64,000 bases of DNA from Lentibacillus daqui. Its GTDB lineage: Bacteria > Bacillota > Bacilli > Bacillales > Amphibacillaceae. Below the pieces are notes generated by a model. That model worked only from the letters and a program-made list of their open reading frames with translations, did no database searches and was not told the DNA's origin. Location: assembly GCF_027186265.1 (NCBI RefSeq), contig NZ_CP114176.1, positions 3,410,001 through 3,474,000 on the forward strand. The letters are read 5' to 3'. Numbering within the stretch: position 1 is the stretch's first letter; each line of letters begins with the position of its first letter. The position numbers and the translations under genes are program-made. This document shows positions 1 through 8,849 of the stretch, piece after piece.

Positions 1-593
1 AGGTCGTTCCCTTCACGTGTCCGTTCACCAACACCGGCAAATACGGAAATACCACCATGCTCTTGGGCAATGTTATTAATTAACTCTTGGATTAATACCG
101 TTTTCCCTACACCGGCACCACCAAACAAGCCGATTTTACCACCCTTGATATATGGTGCAAGCAGGTCTACAACTTTAATTCCCGTTTCCAAAATTTCTGT
201 ATCTGTTGCAAGATCTTCAAATTTTGGTGAATCCCGGTGGATCGGATCCCTACGAATCCCTTTATCCAATGGCTCATCCAAGTCGATATGATCACCAAGT
301 ACATTAAATACACGGCCAAGGGTAGCATCCCCAACCGGCACCGATATTGGACCGCCCAAATCTTGTACTTCCATACCACGCATGACACCGTCTGTTGATG
401 ACATGGCAATGGTTCTTACTGCATTGTCACCAAGATGAAGCGCTACTTCCAATGTAAGATCAATACTTACATGTGAATCGTCTTCAGCTTTATAATCGAT
501 CTGCAACGCATTTAAAATATCAGGGAGATTGTCGTCATCAAAGCGTACATCGACAACTGGTCCCATGACTTGTGTAACGTAACCTTTCGACAT
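1..593 (-). CDS. atpD: F1 ATP synthase beta subunit (N-terminal part)
   Basis: This is the start of the catalytic beta subunit of F1F0 ATP synthase; the rest lies beyond the left edge. The 197 codons present begin MSKGYVTQVMGPVVDVRF and include the Walker A loop GGAGVGKT near the edge, which binds the nucleotide phosphates. The ATG at 591-593 follows a strong AGGAGGG ribosome site. It is the last visible gene of the atpIBEFHAGD operon, 37 bases after atpG, and works in the membrane-attached F1 head with alpha. Nothing looks odd apart from truncation by the window. Confidence 0.97.
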   Translation of the reverse strand, partial: MSKGYVTQVMGPVVDVRFDDDNLPDILNALQIDYKAEDDSHVSIDLTLEVALHLGDNAVRTIAMSSTDGVMRGMEVQDLGGPISVPVGDATLGRVFNVLGDHIDLDEPLDKGIRRDPIHRDSPKFEDLATDTEILETGIKVVDLLAPYIKGGKIGLFGGAGVGKTVLIQELINNIAQEHGGISVFAGVGERTREGND

Positions 594-630
594 TTGTTTC
601 CCTCCTATCTAACTTTCAACCGCTAAAGCA

Positions 631-1491
631 CTATTCCAAAGCAGCTGCACCGCCGACAATTTCCGTGATTTCCTGTGTGATGGCTGCCTGGCGTGCACGG
701 TTATAAGTTAATGATAAATCATCAATAATATCTTTTGCGTTATCTTTTGCATTCCGCATTGCATTCATCCTTGCAGCATGTTCACTAGCTTTTCCATCCA
801 ATAATGCACCATAAATCAGGCTTTCTGCATACTGTGGCAAAAGCACATCTAAAATTGCTTCTTCACTTGGTTCGTATTCATAAGCGCTTTTTATTTGCGA
901 TTCTGATTGGATATCCGTTAATGGTAAAAGCTTCTTCGCTGTCACCTGCTGAGAGATTCTGCTGACAAAATGATTGTAAAATAAATTCAATTCATCGATT
1001 TCCCCGTCGATAAACATGTTAACCGTCTCACTTGCCAATGCCTTAATGTCAGCAAAATTCGGCTGATCAGCAAGCCCGAGAATACTTTTTACCACCGGAA
1101 TGTTCCGGTTTTTGAAAAAATCGTAGCCAATGCGTCCGGCAACGATAATCGCATATTCATCCTCCGATTGATGACGTTTGGCAATTGTTTGATGTAACTC
1201 CCGTAAAACATTACTGTTATATGCACCTGCCAGCCCACGGTCCGACGTAATAACAAGGTACCCGGTCTTTTTTACATCGCGCGATTGCAACATCGGATGC
1301 TCTACACTTGTGTTGTTTGTTGCAATACTAGCTACGACTTCCTGAATCTTTTCACTATAAGGTACAAACGAGCGTGCATTTTGTTCGGCACGGGTCAATT
1401 TAGAGGCGGATACCATTTCCATTGCCCCGGTAATTTTATTCATGTTCTTCGTGGAATCAATCCGATGTTTAATATCTCTAAGTGATGCCAA
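631..1491 (-). CDS. atpG: F1 ATP synthase gamma subunit
   Basis: The gamma subunit is the central rotor stalk that couples proton flow through F0 to catalysis in the alpha3beta3 ring. The 286-residue protein begins MASLRDIKHRIDSTKNMNKIT and ends RQAAITQEITEIVGGAAALE, the conserved paired terminal helices of the family. Length is normal. The start codon is TTG (1489-1491), preceded by a GGCGGTGA ribosome site. It sits between atpA and atpD in the operon. Confidence 0.97.
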   Translation of the reverse strand: MASLRDIKHRIDSTKNMNKITGAMEMVSASKLTRAEQNARSFVPYSEKIQEVVASIATNNTSVEHPMLQSRDVKKTGYLVITSDRGLAGAYNSNVLRELHQTIAKRHQSEDEYAIIVAGRIGYDFFKNRNIPVVKSILGLADQPNFADIKALASETVNMFIDGEIDELNLFYNHFVSRISQQVTAKKLLPLTDIQSESQIKSAYEYEPSEEAILDVLLPQYAESLIYGALLDGKASEHAARMNAMRNAKDNAKDIIDDLSLTYNRARQAAITQEITEIVGGAAALE

Positions 1492-1588
1492 GCTTGTTCA
1501 CCGCCTTTCGTAACAGAGTACAAGACATGGGACTTGTGCCGAAATTCGGTTCCCCTAATTTCGACATTCATGTCCCCATATGTCTTAT

Positions 1589-3100
1589 CTATTTATCGCT
1601 AGGTAAAAATGTTTTCTTAAATGATTCAACCGCATCATTCATAGCCTCTGTATCTTGTTGTTTTCCAGTGTCATGAATTGCTGACAGTAATTCTTTGCGG
1701 TTTTCATCCAGCCATAAATGGAACTCTTCTTCAAAACGGGTGACATCCTCCACTGGAATATCATCAAGGAAACCTTTTGTTAATGCATAAATGATCATTA
1801 CCTGTTTTTCAACAGCCAATGGTTTATGCAATCCTTGCTTCAGAACTTCAACCGTCCGTTCCCCACGATCCAACTTCGCTTTCGTTGCTTTATCCAAATC
1901 TGACCCAAATTGGGCAAATGATTCAAGTTCACGGAACGAGGCCAAGTCCAAACGCAATGTACCAGCAACTTTTTTCATTGCTTTAATTTGTGCGGAACCA
2001 CCAACACGAGATACCGAAAGTCCAGGGTTGATAGCTGGTCGTACACCTGAGAAGAACAAATCAGATTGCAAGAAGATTTGGCCGTCCGTAATTGAGATCA
2101 CGTTGGTTGGAATATATGCACCAATATCCCCTGCCTGTGTTTCTACAAACGGCAATGCTGTTAACGATCCGCCACCCAGATCGTCATTTAATTTGGCGGC
2201 GCGTTCCAGTAAGCGGGAATGCAGGTAGAATACATCCCCTGGGAATGCTTCACGGCCTGGTGGACGACGTAAAAGCAGTGACAGTTCACGATATGCAGCT
2301 GCCTGTTTGGTAAGGTCATCGTATACGACCAATACATGCTTGCCGTTATACATAAATTCTTCACCCATGGATACACCCGCATACGGAGCAAGGTATAGTA
2401 GTGGAGCGGGCTCTGCTGCCCCTGCAGAAACGACAATAGTTTTATCCAACACACCATAGCGGCGGAATGTTTCAACTGTTCCACGAACTGTCGATTCTTT
2501 TTGTCCAATTGCAACATAAATACAAATCATGTCTTCATCTTTTTGATTAATAATCGTATCAACCGCAATCGTTGTTTTACCTGTTTGCCGGTCGCCGATA
2601 ATCAATTCACGCTGCCCGCGTCCGATCGGTACCAGTGCGTCAATTGCCTTAATCCCTGTTTGTAAAGGCTCATCAACAGATTTACGTGCCATTACCCCCG
2701 GCGCCGGTGATTCAATTGGGCGGGTTTTGGTTGTTCCCACCGATCCTTTACCATCTATTGGTTGACCTAATGGATTCACCACGCGTCCCAACAATTCCTC
2801 TCCAACCGGTACTTGCATAATTCTGCCTGTACGACGAACCTCATCGCCTTCTTTAATATCTGAATATGGACCCAGGATAACAATCCCGACATTACCTTCT
2901 TCCAGGTTTTGTGCCATACCCATGACACCATTGGAGAATTCAATCAGCTCTCCGGCCATACAATTATCCAGTCCGTGAGCCCGGGCAATCCCGTCCCCAA
3001 TTTCAATGACGGTTCCGACATCACTTACTTCAATTTGTGCGTCGAAATCTTCAATTTGCTGTTTGATCAGTGTACTGATTTCTTCAGCCTTGATGCTCAT
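1589..3100 (-). CDS. atpA: F1 ATP synthase alpha subunit
   Basis: The alpha subunit forms the non-catalytic nucleotide-binding sites of the F1 hexamer. The 503-residue protein begins MSIKAEEISTLIKQQIEDFD and has the Walker A motif GDRQTGKT and the alpha-signature region PAINPGLSVSRVGG. Length is typical. The ATG at 3098-3100 follows AGGGGTGAAATGGT, a good ribosome site. It lies 18 bases after atpH and about 100 bases before atpG. No anomalies are seen. Confidence 0.98.
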   Translation of the reverse strand: MSIKAEEISTLIKQQIEDFDAQIEVSDVGTVIEIGDGIARAHGLDNCMAGELIEFSNGVMGMAQNLEEGNVGIVILGPYSDIKEGDEVRRTGRIMQVPVGEELLGRVVNPLGQPIDGKGSVGTTKTRPIESPAPGVMARKSVDEPLQTGIKAIDALVPIGRGQRELIIGDRQTGKTTIAVDTIINQKDEDMICIYVAIGQKESTVRGTVETFRRYGVLDKTIVVSAGAAEPAPLLYLAPYAGVSMGEEFMYNGKHVLVVYDDLTKQAAAYRELSLLLRRPPGREAFPGDVFYLHSRLLERAAKLNDDLGGGSLTALPFVETQAGDIGAYIPTNVISITDGQIFLQSDLFFSGVRPAINPGLSVSRVGGSAQIKAMKKVAGTLRLDLASFRELESFAQFGSDLDKATKAKLDRGERTVEVLKQGLHKPLAVEKQVMIIYALTKGFLDDIPVEDVTRFEEEFHLWLDENRKELLSAIHDTGKQQDTEAMNDAVESFKKTFLPSDK

Positions 3101-3118
3101 ACCATTTCACCCCTATCA

Positions 3119-3664
3119 TCATTTGTTTGCAGTTACAATACGCCGTTCGATGCGTTTCAGTTTTCCACTGACGGAACCATCAAAAATCGTGTTCCCCATC
3201 CGGATTTTTATGCCTCCGATCAGGGAAGGATCTACTTTATTTTCAAGTTTGACAGCTGTTTTATTTAATCGCTTGGCAAATGTTTGTTCAAGTTGTTTCA
3301 ATTCGGCATCTGATAATGCACGAACGGAATAGACATTCGCTACTGCAATTCCTTTCACATCATTTGCCAACTGGCTTAAATGATCAATAACGGATGGAAT
3401 GATCTCTATACGATGACGCTCAACCAGCATTTTCAATGTGTTTACAACATCGTTTGACAGACCTTGAAACACTTCGCCCAGGAATTGTTTCTTTTTCGCA
3501 TTATCAACGCGAGGATGCTCCAGGAATGTAACCAACTTTTTATTTGCCTGAAAAACTTCTTTCACAACAAGAAATTCATCCACTAGTTTATCCAGTACTT
3601 TCTTTTCGTTTCCGAGTTGAAAAAGAGCATCTGCATATCTTTTAGCCACTACTGACTCACTCAT
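3119..3664 (-). CDS. atpH: F1 ATP synthase delta subunit
   Basis: The delta subunit (OSCP equivalent) caps F1 and attaches it to the peripheral stalk of subunit b. The 181-residue protein starts MSESVVAKRYADALFQLG, the usual AxRYAxALF opening, and has the conserved C-terminal IGGIKIRMGNTIFDGSV segment. Its ATG overlaps the atpF stop codon (ATGA at 3661-3664), which suggests translational coupling. Length is normal for Bacillaceae. Confidence 0.97.
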   Translation of the reverse strand: MSESVVAKRYADALFQLGNEKKVLDKLVDEFLVVKEVFQANKKLVTFLEHPRVDNAKKKQFLGEVFQGLSNDVVNTLKMLVERHRIEIIPSVIDHLSQLANDVKGIAVANVYSVRALSDAELKQLEQTFAKRLNKTAVKLENKVDPSLIGGIKIRMGNTIFDGSVSGKLKRIERRIVTANK

Positions 3665-4188
3665 CGCTCTTCTCCTGCCTCTTTGATATAGTCATTGATC
3701 AGTTTCTCCTGGTCGCTTTCACTAATTTCCTTTTCAATTACCTTACTTGCAATCAGTACTGATAATGATGCCACTTTATCTTGCAGTGCCTGGATGGCCT
3801 TTTCTTTCTCGTTTTGAATTTCTTCTTGTGCAGCTTGTTTGATTCGCTCTGCCTCTTGTTTAGCAGTATCGATAATCTCTTGTTCTTGTTTTGAGCCAAG
3901 CTTTTTTGCATCTTCAATGATCGATTGTGCCTCTTGCTTGGTTTGTTTCAACTGTTTGGTTGCTTCTTCTTGTGCACGTTCTGCCTCGGCACGACTCTTC
4001 TCAGCAGCTTCAATTTCAGATACCACATATTCTTCACGCTTTTGCATGATGTTCATTAATGGTCTCCAAGCAAACTTGCGCAGTAATAGGAGTAAAATAA
4101 TAAAAGCCACTAATTGCACAATCATATCGCCAACATTTAATCCGCCGATTGCCGCATGAATGGTAGAAACCCCAGTGAATGCTTGCAC
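3661..4188 (-). CDS. atpF: F0 ATP synthase subunit b
   Basis: Subunit b is the peripheral stator stalk, anchored by one N-terminal transmembrane helix and extended as a long charged coiled coil. Residues around 22-40 (MIVQLVAFIILLLLLRKFAW) form the membrane segment; the remainder is rich in E, K, Q and A heptads. I place the start at GTG 4186-4188 because AAAGGAG lies eight bases upstream; an in-frame GTG three codons earlier overlaps that site and is less likely. The stop overlaps the atpH start by four bases. Confidence 0.95.
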   Translation of the reverse strand: MQAFTGVSTIHAAIGGLNVGDMIVQLVAFIILLLLLRKFAWRPLMNIMQKREEYVVSEIEAAEKSRAEAERAQEEATKQLKQTKQEAQSIIEDAKKLGSKQEQEIIDTAKQEAERIKQAAQEEIQNEKEKAIQALQDKVASLSVLIASKVIEKEISESDQEKLINDYIKEAGEER

Positions 4189-4336
4189 ACAATTCACTCC
4201 TTTCGCATTGCTAGAAATGATTCCGATATTTGTTTGGATCTCATACGTAAGTCGGACACGCTAAACACGAATTTACGCTTTTCTTATAAATAAAGGCGAA
4301 GATTCTTTGGAAGAGATGCTCCGCCATTGTTCAGTT

Positions 4337-4555
4337 CTATTGACCCATTACGATAAATGCGATAACCACTGCCAGGATCGGTACAACCTCAACCAAACCA
4401 GCACCAATAAATGCCGTAGTTTGCAGTTGACCTCTTAGTTCCGGTTGACGTGCAATTCCTTCTACTGTACGACTAAAGATAAGACCGTTACCAATACCAG
4501 CACCGATTGCGGCTAATCCTACTGCAAGTGCAGCTGCTAAAACACCTAAACTCAT
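4337..4555 (-). CDS. atpE: F0 ATP synthase subunit c
   Basis: Subunit c is the proteolipid of the proton-translocating rotor ring. The 72-residue protein has two hydrophobic hairpin helices, a glycine-rich first helix (GVLAAALAVGLAAIGAGIGN), the polar loop RQPE and the proton-carrying carboxylate in FIGAGLVEVVPILAVV. The glutamate in LVEV is the predicted ion site; I see no evident sodium-binding Q-ES-T pattern, so proton coupling is inferred. The ATG follows TAGGAGGAATTTAAC. Confidence 0.97.
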   Translation of the reverse strand: MSLGVLAAALAVGLAAIGAGIGNGLIFSRTVEGIARQPELRGQLQTTAFIGAGLVEVVPILAVVIAFIVMGQ

Positions 4556-4641
4556 GTTAAATTCCTCCTAGAAAAATATAATTTTTATGATGCACCGTTT
4601 AAACGAATTGTTTAACCAGCCAACTAACATTAGCAAAAAAT

Positions 4642-5364
4642 TTAATGTTCACTAGTTACTTTATGGGACATGTAAACTAGCGTTAATAATGTAAAAATGA
4701 ACGCCTGGATACCCCCGACAAATATACTAAATCCTTGCCATGCGAGCATCGGTATAATGCCAAGAATTGCTCCTCCAACACCTGTTGTCATGAGCCCGGC
4801 CAAGAGGGCTAATAGAACCTCACCAGCATAAATGTTTCCAAACAAACGAAGTCCTAATGTAAGGGAGTTCGCAAATTCTTCTATTAACTTAATTGGGAAG
4901 AATATCGGAAACGGTTTAAAGAAGTCACTTGCATACTCTTTTCCACCCCGAACCTTTATTCCATAGAAGTTTGTCAGCAAGATAATCATTACGGATAATG
5001 TAAGTGTTACCCCTGCATCTGAAGTAGGTGATTTCCACCATAGGTCATGTCCAAATGTCATCATGGTAGCAACTCCCATTATGTTACTGACAAAAATATA
5101 AGTAATTAATGTCAAAGCAAGTGGTAAGAATGTCTTTCCTGTTTTCCAATCCATTGTATCGGTGACCATACCCTTAACAAAATCAACAATCCATTCAATA
5201 AAATTCTGCACTTTTGTTGGTTTCATTTTTAAGTTTCTTGCAGCAAGCGTAAAGACAATAAACGTAATCGCCGATGCTATAATGATCGTCATTACATTAG
5301 ATAAATTAAAATCAAGCCAGGATATTCCAAATACATTCTCTACTATCGGTGCTTCATGATCCAC
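4642..5364 (-). CDS. atpB: F0 ATP synthase subunit a
   Basis: Subunit a forms the stator half-channels through which protons reach the c ring. The protein is polytopic, with the essential arginine in the segment FANSLTLGLRLFGNIYAGEV. I place the start at GTG 5362-5364 (VDHEAPIVENVFG), about eight bases after AAGAGGGG, giving 240 residues. A longer frame reaching 5412 would overlap the end of atpI without its own ribosome site. The neighbours are atpI (upstream) and atpE (downstream). Confidence 0.95.
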   Translation of the reverse strand: MDHEAPIVENVFGISWLDFNLSNVMTIIIASAITFIVFTLAARNLKMKPTKVQNFIEWIVDFVKGMVTDTMDWKTGKTFLPLALTLITYIFVSNIMGVATMMTFGHDLWWKSPTSDAGVTLTLSVMIILLTNFYGIKVRGGKEYASDFFKPFPIFFPIKLIEEFANSLTLGLRLFGNIYAGEVLLALLAGLMTTGVGGAILGIIPMLAWQGFSIFVGGIQAFIFTLLTLVYMSHKVTSEH

Positions 5365-5389
5365 CTTTTTCACCCCTCTTTCGTACAAG

Positions 5390-5758
5390 TTACTTCCCAA
5401 ATTCGGAAACAAAAAAATCTATCATAATGACAATATAAGATGTCATTATTCCAATGATCACTGCAATAATGTTGAAATATGCATCATAGTGAAGTGCAAT
5501 CATTATTGCGATTCCCACAGCAGCAAGTCTGGACAAAAAACTTATATCCCTTATTTTTTGCTTCTTGACAATGGCCTCACCAATTGCATCCATTCTTCTT
5601 TGTAAGAGCCATAGGTTATACAAACTCACTGCACTCCCTAAAAGAAGACCGAGAAAAACCCTGGGGATTGGTGTGAATCCAGCTCCCAGCACCCAGATGG
5701 CGAGAAGATAAAACATCCATTTTCGTTCTCTGGCTATCATCTTTTGATATTGTGACAT
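5390..5758 (-). CDS. atpI: ATP synthase subunit I
   Basis: AtpI is a small membrane protein that assists assembly of the c ring and is commonly the first gene of the atp operon. The 122-residue protein MSQYQKMIARERKWMFYLLA has four hydrophobic segments. I chose the ATG at 5756-5758 because GGGAGAAG lies just upstream; an ATG seven codons earlier is in frame but has a weaker site. It is poorly conserved in sequence but its position before atpB supports the call. Confidence 0.9.
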   Translation of the reverse strand: MSQYQKMIARERKWMFYLLAIWVLGAGFTPIPRVFLGLLLGSAVSLYNLWLLQRRMDAIGEAIVKKQKIRDISFLSRLAAVGIAIMIALHYDAYFNIIAVIIGIMTSYIVIMIDFFVSEFGK

Positions 5759-6320
5759 TTTTTCTTCTCCCATTATCATATCTGTTAAATGGCATGCTTT
5801 TTAACCGGCATTTTTAATAGAACCAGCAGAGTATTTTGCCTGTTATGAAATTTATTTACATGGGTAAACTTCATTCCAGATGCCCTTATTCAGTAATATG
5901 TAAGAAAGATCACTGATTTTGCTGAAAAGTTCCTTTATACTGTTGTGATTCATGTCCAATATACAGCGTTAAAAATTGACATTCATATGGATGATTCCTG
6001 TGAAAATTGAACATAACAGACAAACATAAAGTTACTTCTTTCACAATATAAGTGTAAACCCTACCACGCCACACTATGCAGTGTACAATAGCCATATCTT
6101 ATTGTCAATCAGTTCAAGGGAGAAAAAATATTTAGTAGTAATTTTTCCTTTTCGCTGTTTATTTGTCGATTTTAACCAAAGTTGAAGCAGTCATTTCGCA
6201 ATCATTCCGGGAGCAACCAGTTGATTTATTTTCATTATAAAGGATATAAAGGACATTTTGGCGCGTTTTTATGACAGTTTTGTGAACAAGGGAAAAATTA
6301 TATTCTCTCCCTATCAAAAA
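5759..6320. other. Non-coding interval upstream of the atp operon
   Basis: About 560 bases separate atpI from the terminator of the protease gene. I see one credible minus-strand promoter (6080-6108) and no convincing gene; short open frames here lack ribosome sites and family resemblance. The promoter would give an untranslated leader of roughly 300 bases before atpI. Confidence 0.6.
6080..6108 (-). promoter_or_regulatory. Sigma-A type promoter, probably for the atp operon
   Basis: Read on the minus strand, TTGACA (6103-6108), a 17-base spacer and TACACT (6080-6085) form a good vegetative promoter. It points towards atpI. The -35 is a perfect consensus match, the -10 matches at four of six bases. 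Its assignment to the atp operon is by position only. Confidence 0.55.
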
Positions 6321-6343
6321 ATGAAGGGCGAATAACCCTTCAT
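6321..6343 (-). terminator. Intrinsic terminator of the S8 protease gene
   Basis: ATGAAGGG and CCCTTCAT pair as an 8-bp perfect stem around a seven-base loop. On the minus strand it is followed by six T residues, as expected for Rho-independent termination. It overlaps the stop codon of the protease (6340-6342), so the gene ends inside its own terminator. Confidence 0.8.
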
Positions 6344-8664
6344 TTTTCTCCAATTTCCAATTCCGTCTCATAGCTTTCATATTCGCCATTTTCCATTTCT
6401 ACGGTGATTAACGCTTTATATGTCCCTGGTTTACCAAGATCGCGCTTGGTCATTTCGCCTTCATTTACCCCTACTTTAGGTTCATCAATAGTGATAAAGG
6501 GGCGATCGTATAACAATGTTCCAGCATCATATAGCTGTACCTCCACCCGTTTCGCCGGATCAGTGACATACAATTGATACTTGTAACTATCCTCCGAAAG
6601 TGGCTTCAACGTTAAATCAAATCCCATTGCTTTTGGATAATCAGCCGATTGATTCACGAAAAGATATGGCAGATGATAAGCTTGTTTTCCTTGACGCAAC
6701 GTTAGCCAGCCTTGATAGACACCTTTGTCCAGCAAATGACTTGTAACACCCAATTTCACCTGCACCTTTTTGCGGTCGTGCGGTTGAACGGCAAACGTTT
6801 GCGGCAGTTGAAAATGCAGTCCTTTTTCCGCCTTGGGGATATCAAACGAATAACTTTGCTCTTGATCTGTCGTGTTTTCGATAACAAGATTAACCGTCTT
6901 ATCCCGGCTCTGACCGGTTATTTTCCCAAACGACAATAACGGATTATCAATAATAGTACCCGTGTTAATGGCTTGATCGGGCTGAATTTGTCCCATTCCC
7001 TGTTCGATTGGATCAGCTAATTTATCTTTTTGTTCCAGTGGCAGGGCGGTTGTCTTCAGTGCTCCTTCCAATTTGGCAACCGACCAATCAGGATGTGCTT
7101 CCTTCAATAGGGCAAGCGCACCGGTCACATGTGGTGCTGCCATGCTCGTCCCCTGTAATTCACGATACCCATCCGGTACTGTGCTTAAAATATTTGCGCC
7201 CGGGGCGATGACTTCCGGTTTAATATCCCAATCAACAGTTACCGGCCCACGCGAACTAAAATCAGCGACCATTTCCCCGGTTTCTTGATATTTCGTTTCC
7301 AGATACAGCCGATCTTTTGGCATTTTAGACCGTAACCATTCTCCTGTCTGTTGTGTAACAGTAGCAACCGGAATACCTACCGGGTCTTGGTCATTTTCCA
7401 CCGAACCTTGGAAAGACCCTTTTTCATTATTATAAATGATGACTGCTTCAGCCCCCGCTTCTTCAGCCATTTTTGCTTTTTTGTAAAATGGAATCTTGCC
7501 ACGTTTCATCAAGGCGATTTTGCCCCGAACGTTATCGTCTTTCCCCGTCATCAGAGCAACCGGATAATCAGTATCCAAACCCCATGTTGGTGAGCCAAGC
7601 ATCGGCATCATCGACAATGATTGATCTTCCGTTGGTTCATACAAAAATGGCAATGATTGCGGCATAGACAACGCACCGACAGACAGTGCTTTGCTAGCGG
7701 TTGCCGGAGATCCGACTGTCCAATGATCCGGGCCGCTGTTACCATTTGCAATCACAACTGCAACCCCATGTTCAACAGCGCGATTAACAGCAATGCTCGT
7801 CGGATAATCCGGACCATTTACCGTGTTTCCCAATGATAAATTGACAATGTCTACTCCATCATCCACCGCCTGTTCCAGTGCCGCAATTACCTGAATCGAG
7901 GTCCCTTGTCCACCTGGTCCCAATGCCCGGTACGCATGAATCTCAGCATCCGGCGCCACTCCTTTTAATTCGCCATCCGCTGCAATAATCCCAGCAACAT
8001 GCGTTCCATGAAAAGTTGGCATCCCCTGTGAAGGAATCGTCTCCATGGGATCATCATCCAAATCAACCATGTCGTACCCTTTTTTATAATTACTTTTTAA
8101 ATCTGGATGATGGTAGTCTATCCCTGTATCAATAATACCGACCGTCACTCCTTTACCTGTATAAGATGTATCGTTAAGGTCACCAGGCAGAACAGCATTT
8201 GTATCGATATTTTTTAATGTGTCATCATTTATGTTCTGATTATCTTTATCATGGTCAGGCTTCTTGCTAAAATTCAAAAATCTATCTTTTAATGATACAT
8301 GTTTTTCCGAGTGATTTTTCACTGATAAATCATTCGTCTCGTATGTCGTAACCGGATGAACCGCTTTTATAAAATCAAGTGAATTCATTTTCGAAAGCTT
8401 TTTCGGATCAGCTCGGAGTGCCAATCCATGAAAAAGCTTCTTATATGTAGCAACCACTTCAACGGAAGGATAATATGTTTCAATATACTTTTTGTGTTTA
8501 GCCGCATCCCCGTTCACTTCGATAATGATTGATGTTTTATCATCATCATGATCGTGAAAGCGTGATTTTTCATCATGTTCATTACCAGGATGTGCCGGTA
8601 CATTGGTTTGCCAGGACACCATGAAGATGAACATAATCGTCAGGATGGCAAATAGTTTGTGCAT
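6340..8664 (-). CDS. Secreted subtilisin-family serine protease (Vpr-like)
   Basis: This 774-residue protein is a secreted S8 peptidase. It has a signal peptide (about residues 1-24, VPA-HP cleavage region), an I9-type propeptide (about 44-110) that would act as folding chaperone and inhibitor, and the catalytic triad Asp179 (GIIDTGIDYHHPDL), His219 (HGTHVAG) and Ser507 (GTSMAAPHVTG). A PA (protease-associated) insert lies at about 355-445 and an Fn3-like beta domain follows the catalytic core, the layout of Bacillus Vpr. RBS AAAAGGGGA precedes the ATG. No partner gene is adjacent; the substrate is unknown. It interrupts the usual mnaA-atpI neighbourhood. Confidence 0.93.
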   Translation of the reverse strand: MHKLFAILTIMFIFMVSWQTNVPAHPGNEHDEKSRFHDHDDDKTSIIIEVNGDAAKHKKYIETYYPSVEVVATYKKLFHGLALRADPKKLSKMNSLDFIKAVHPVTTYETNDLSVKNHSEKHVSLKDRFLNFSKKPDHDKDNQNINDDTLKNIDTNAVLPGDLNDTSYTGKGVTVGIIDTGIDYHHPDLKSNYKKGYDMVDLDDDPMETIPSQGMPTFHGTHVAGIIAADGELKGVAPDAEIHAYRALGPGGQGTSIQVIAALEQAVDDGVDIVNLSLGNTVNGPDYPTSIAVNRAVEHGVAVVIANGNSGPDHWTVGSPATASKALSVGALSMPQSLPFLYEPTEDQSLSMMPMLGSPTWGLDTDYPVALMTGKDDNVRGKIALMKRGKIPFYKKAKMAEEAGAEAVIIYNNEKGSFQGSVENDQDPVGIPVATVTQQTGEWLRSKMPKDRLYLETKYQETGEMVADFSSRGPVTVDWDIKPEVIAPGANILSTVPDGYRELQGTSMAAPHVTGALALLKEAHPDWSVAKLEGALKTTALPLEQKDKLADPIEQGMGQIQPDQAINTGTIIDNPLLSFGKITGQSRDKTVNLVIENTTDQEQSYSFDIPKAEKGLHFQLPQTFAVQPHDRKKVQVKLGVTSHLLDKGVYQGWLTLRQGKQAYHLPYLFVNQSADYPKAMGFDLTLKPLSEDSYKYQLYVTDPAKRVEVQLYDAGTLLYDRPFITIDEPKVGVNEGEMTKRDLGKPGTYKALITVEMENGEYESYETELEIGEK

Positions 8665-8849
8665 GAAGAAGTCCCCTTTTTCACCTTATTTTTTGGAATA
8701 AGTGGGGAAATCATGCATGGTTTGAAGAAAATTGTTTTGCGGTATATTTTTTATCATAGATGATCACGCGTTTGGAGGGGCACCCGGGGCTAAAACCGAG
8801 CTGAAGCCGGACTGAAGCTCCCCTTATAACGCAAAATGAACCCAGCCAA

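Noticed and set aside
5910..6389. Two short minus-strand frames upstream of the atp operon
   Set aside because: No ribosome sites, composition unlike neighbours, and one overlaps the protease terminator.
8760..8830. A terminator after mnaA (GAGCTGAAG..CTGAAGCTC)
   Set aside because: The arms pair only at the outer five bases and no T tract follows, so I do not call it.
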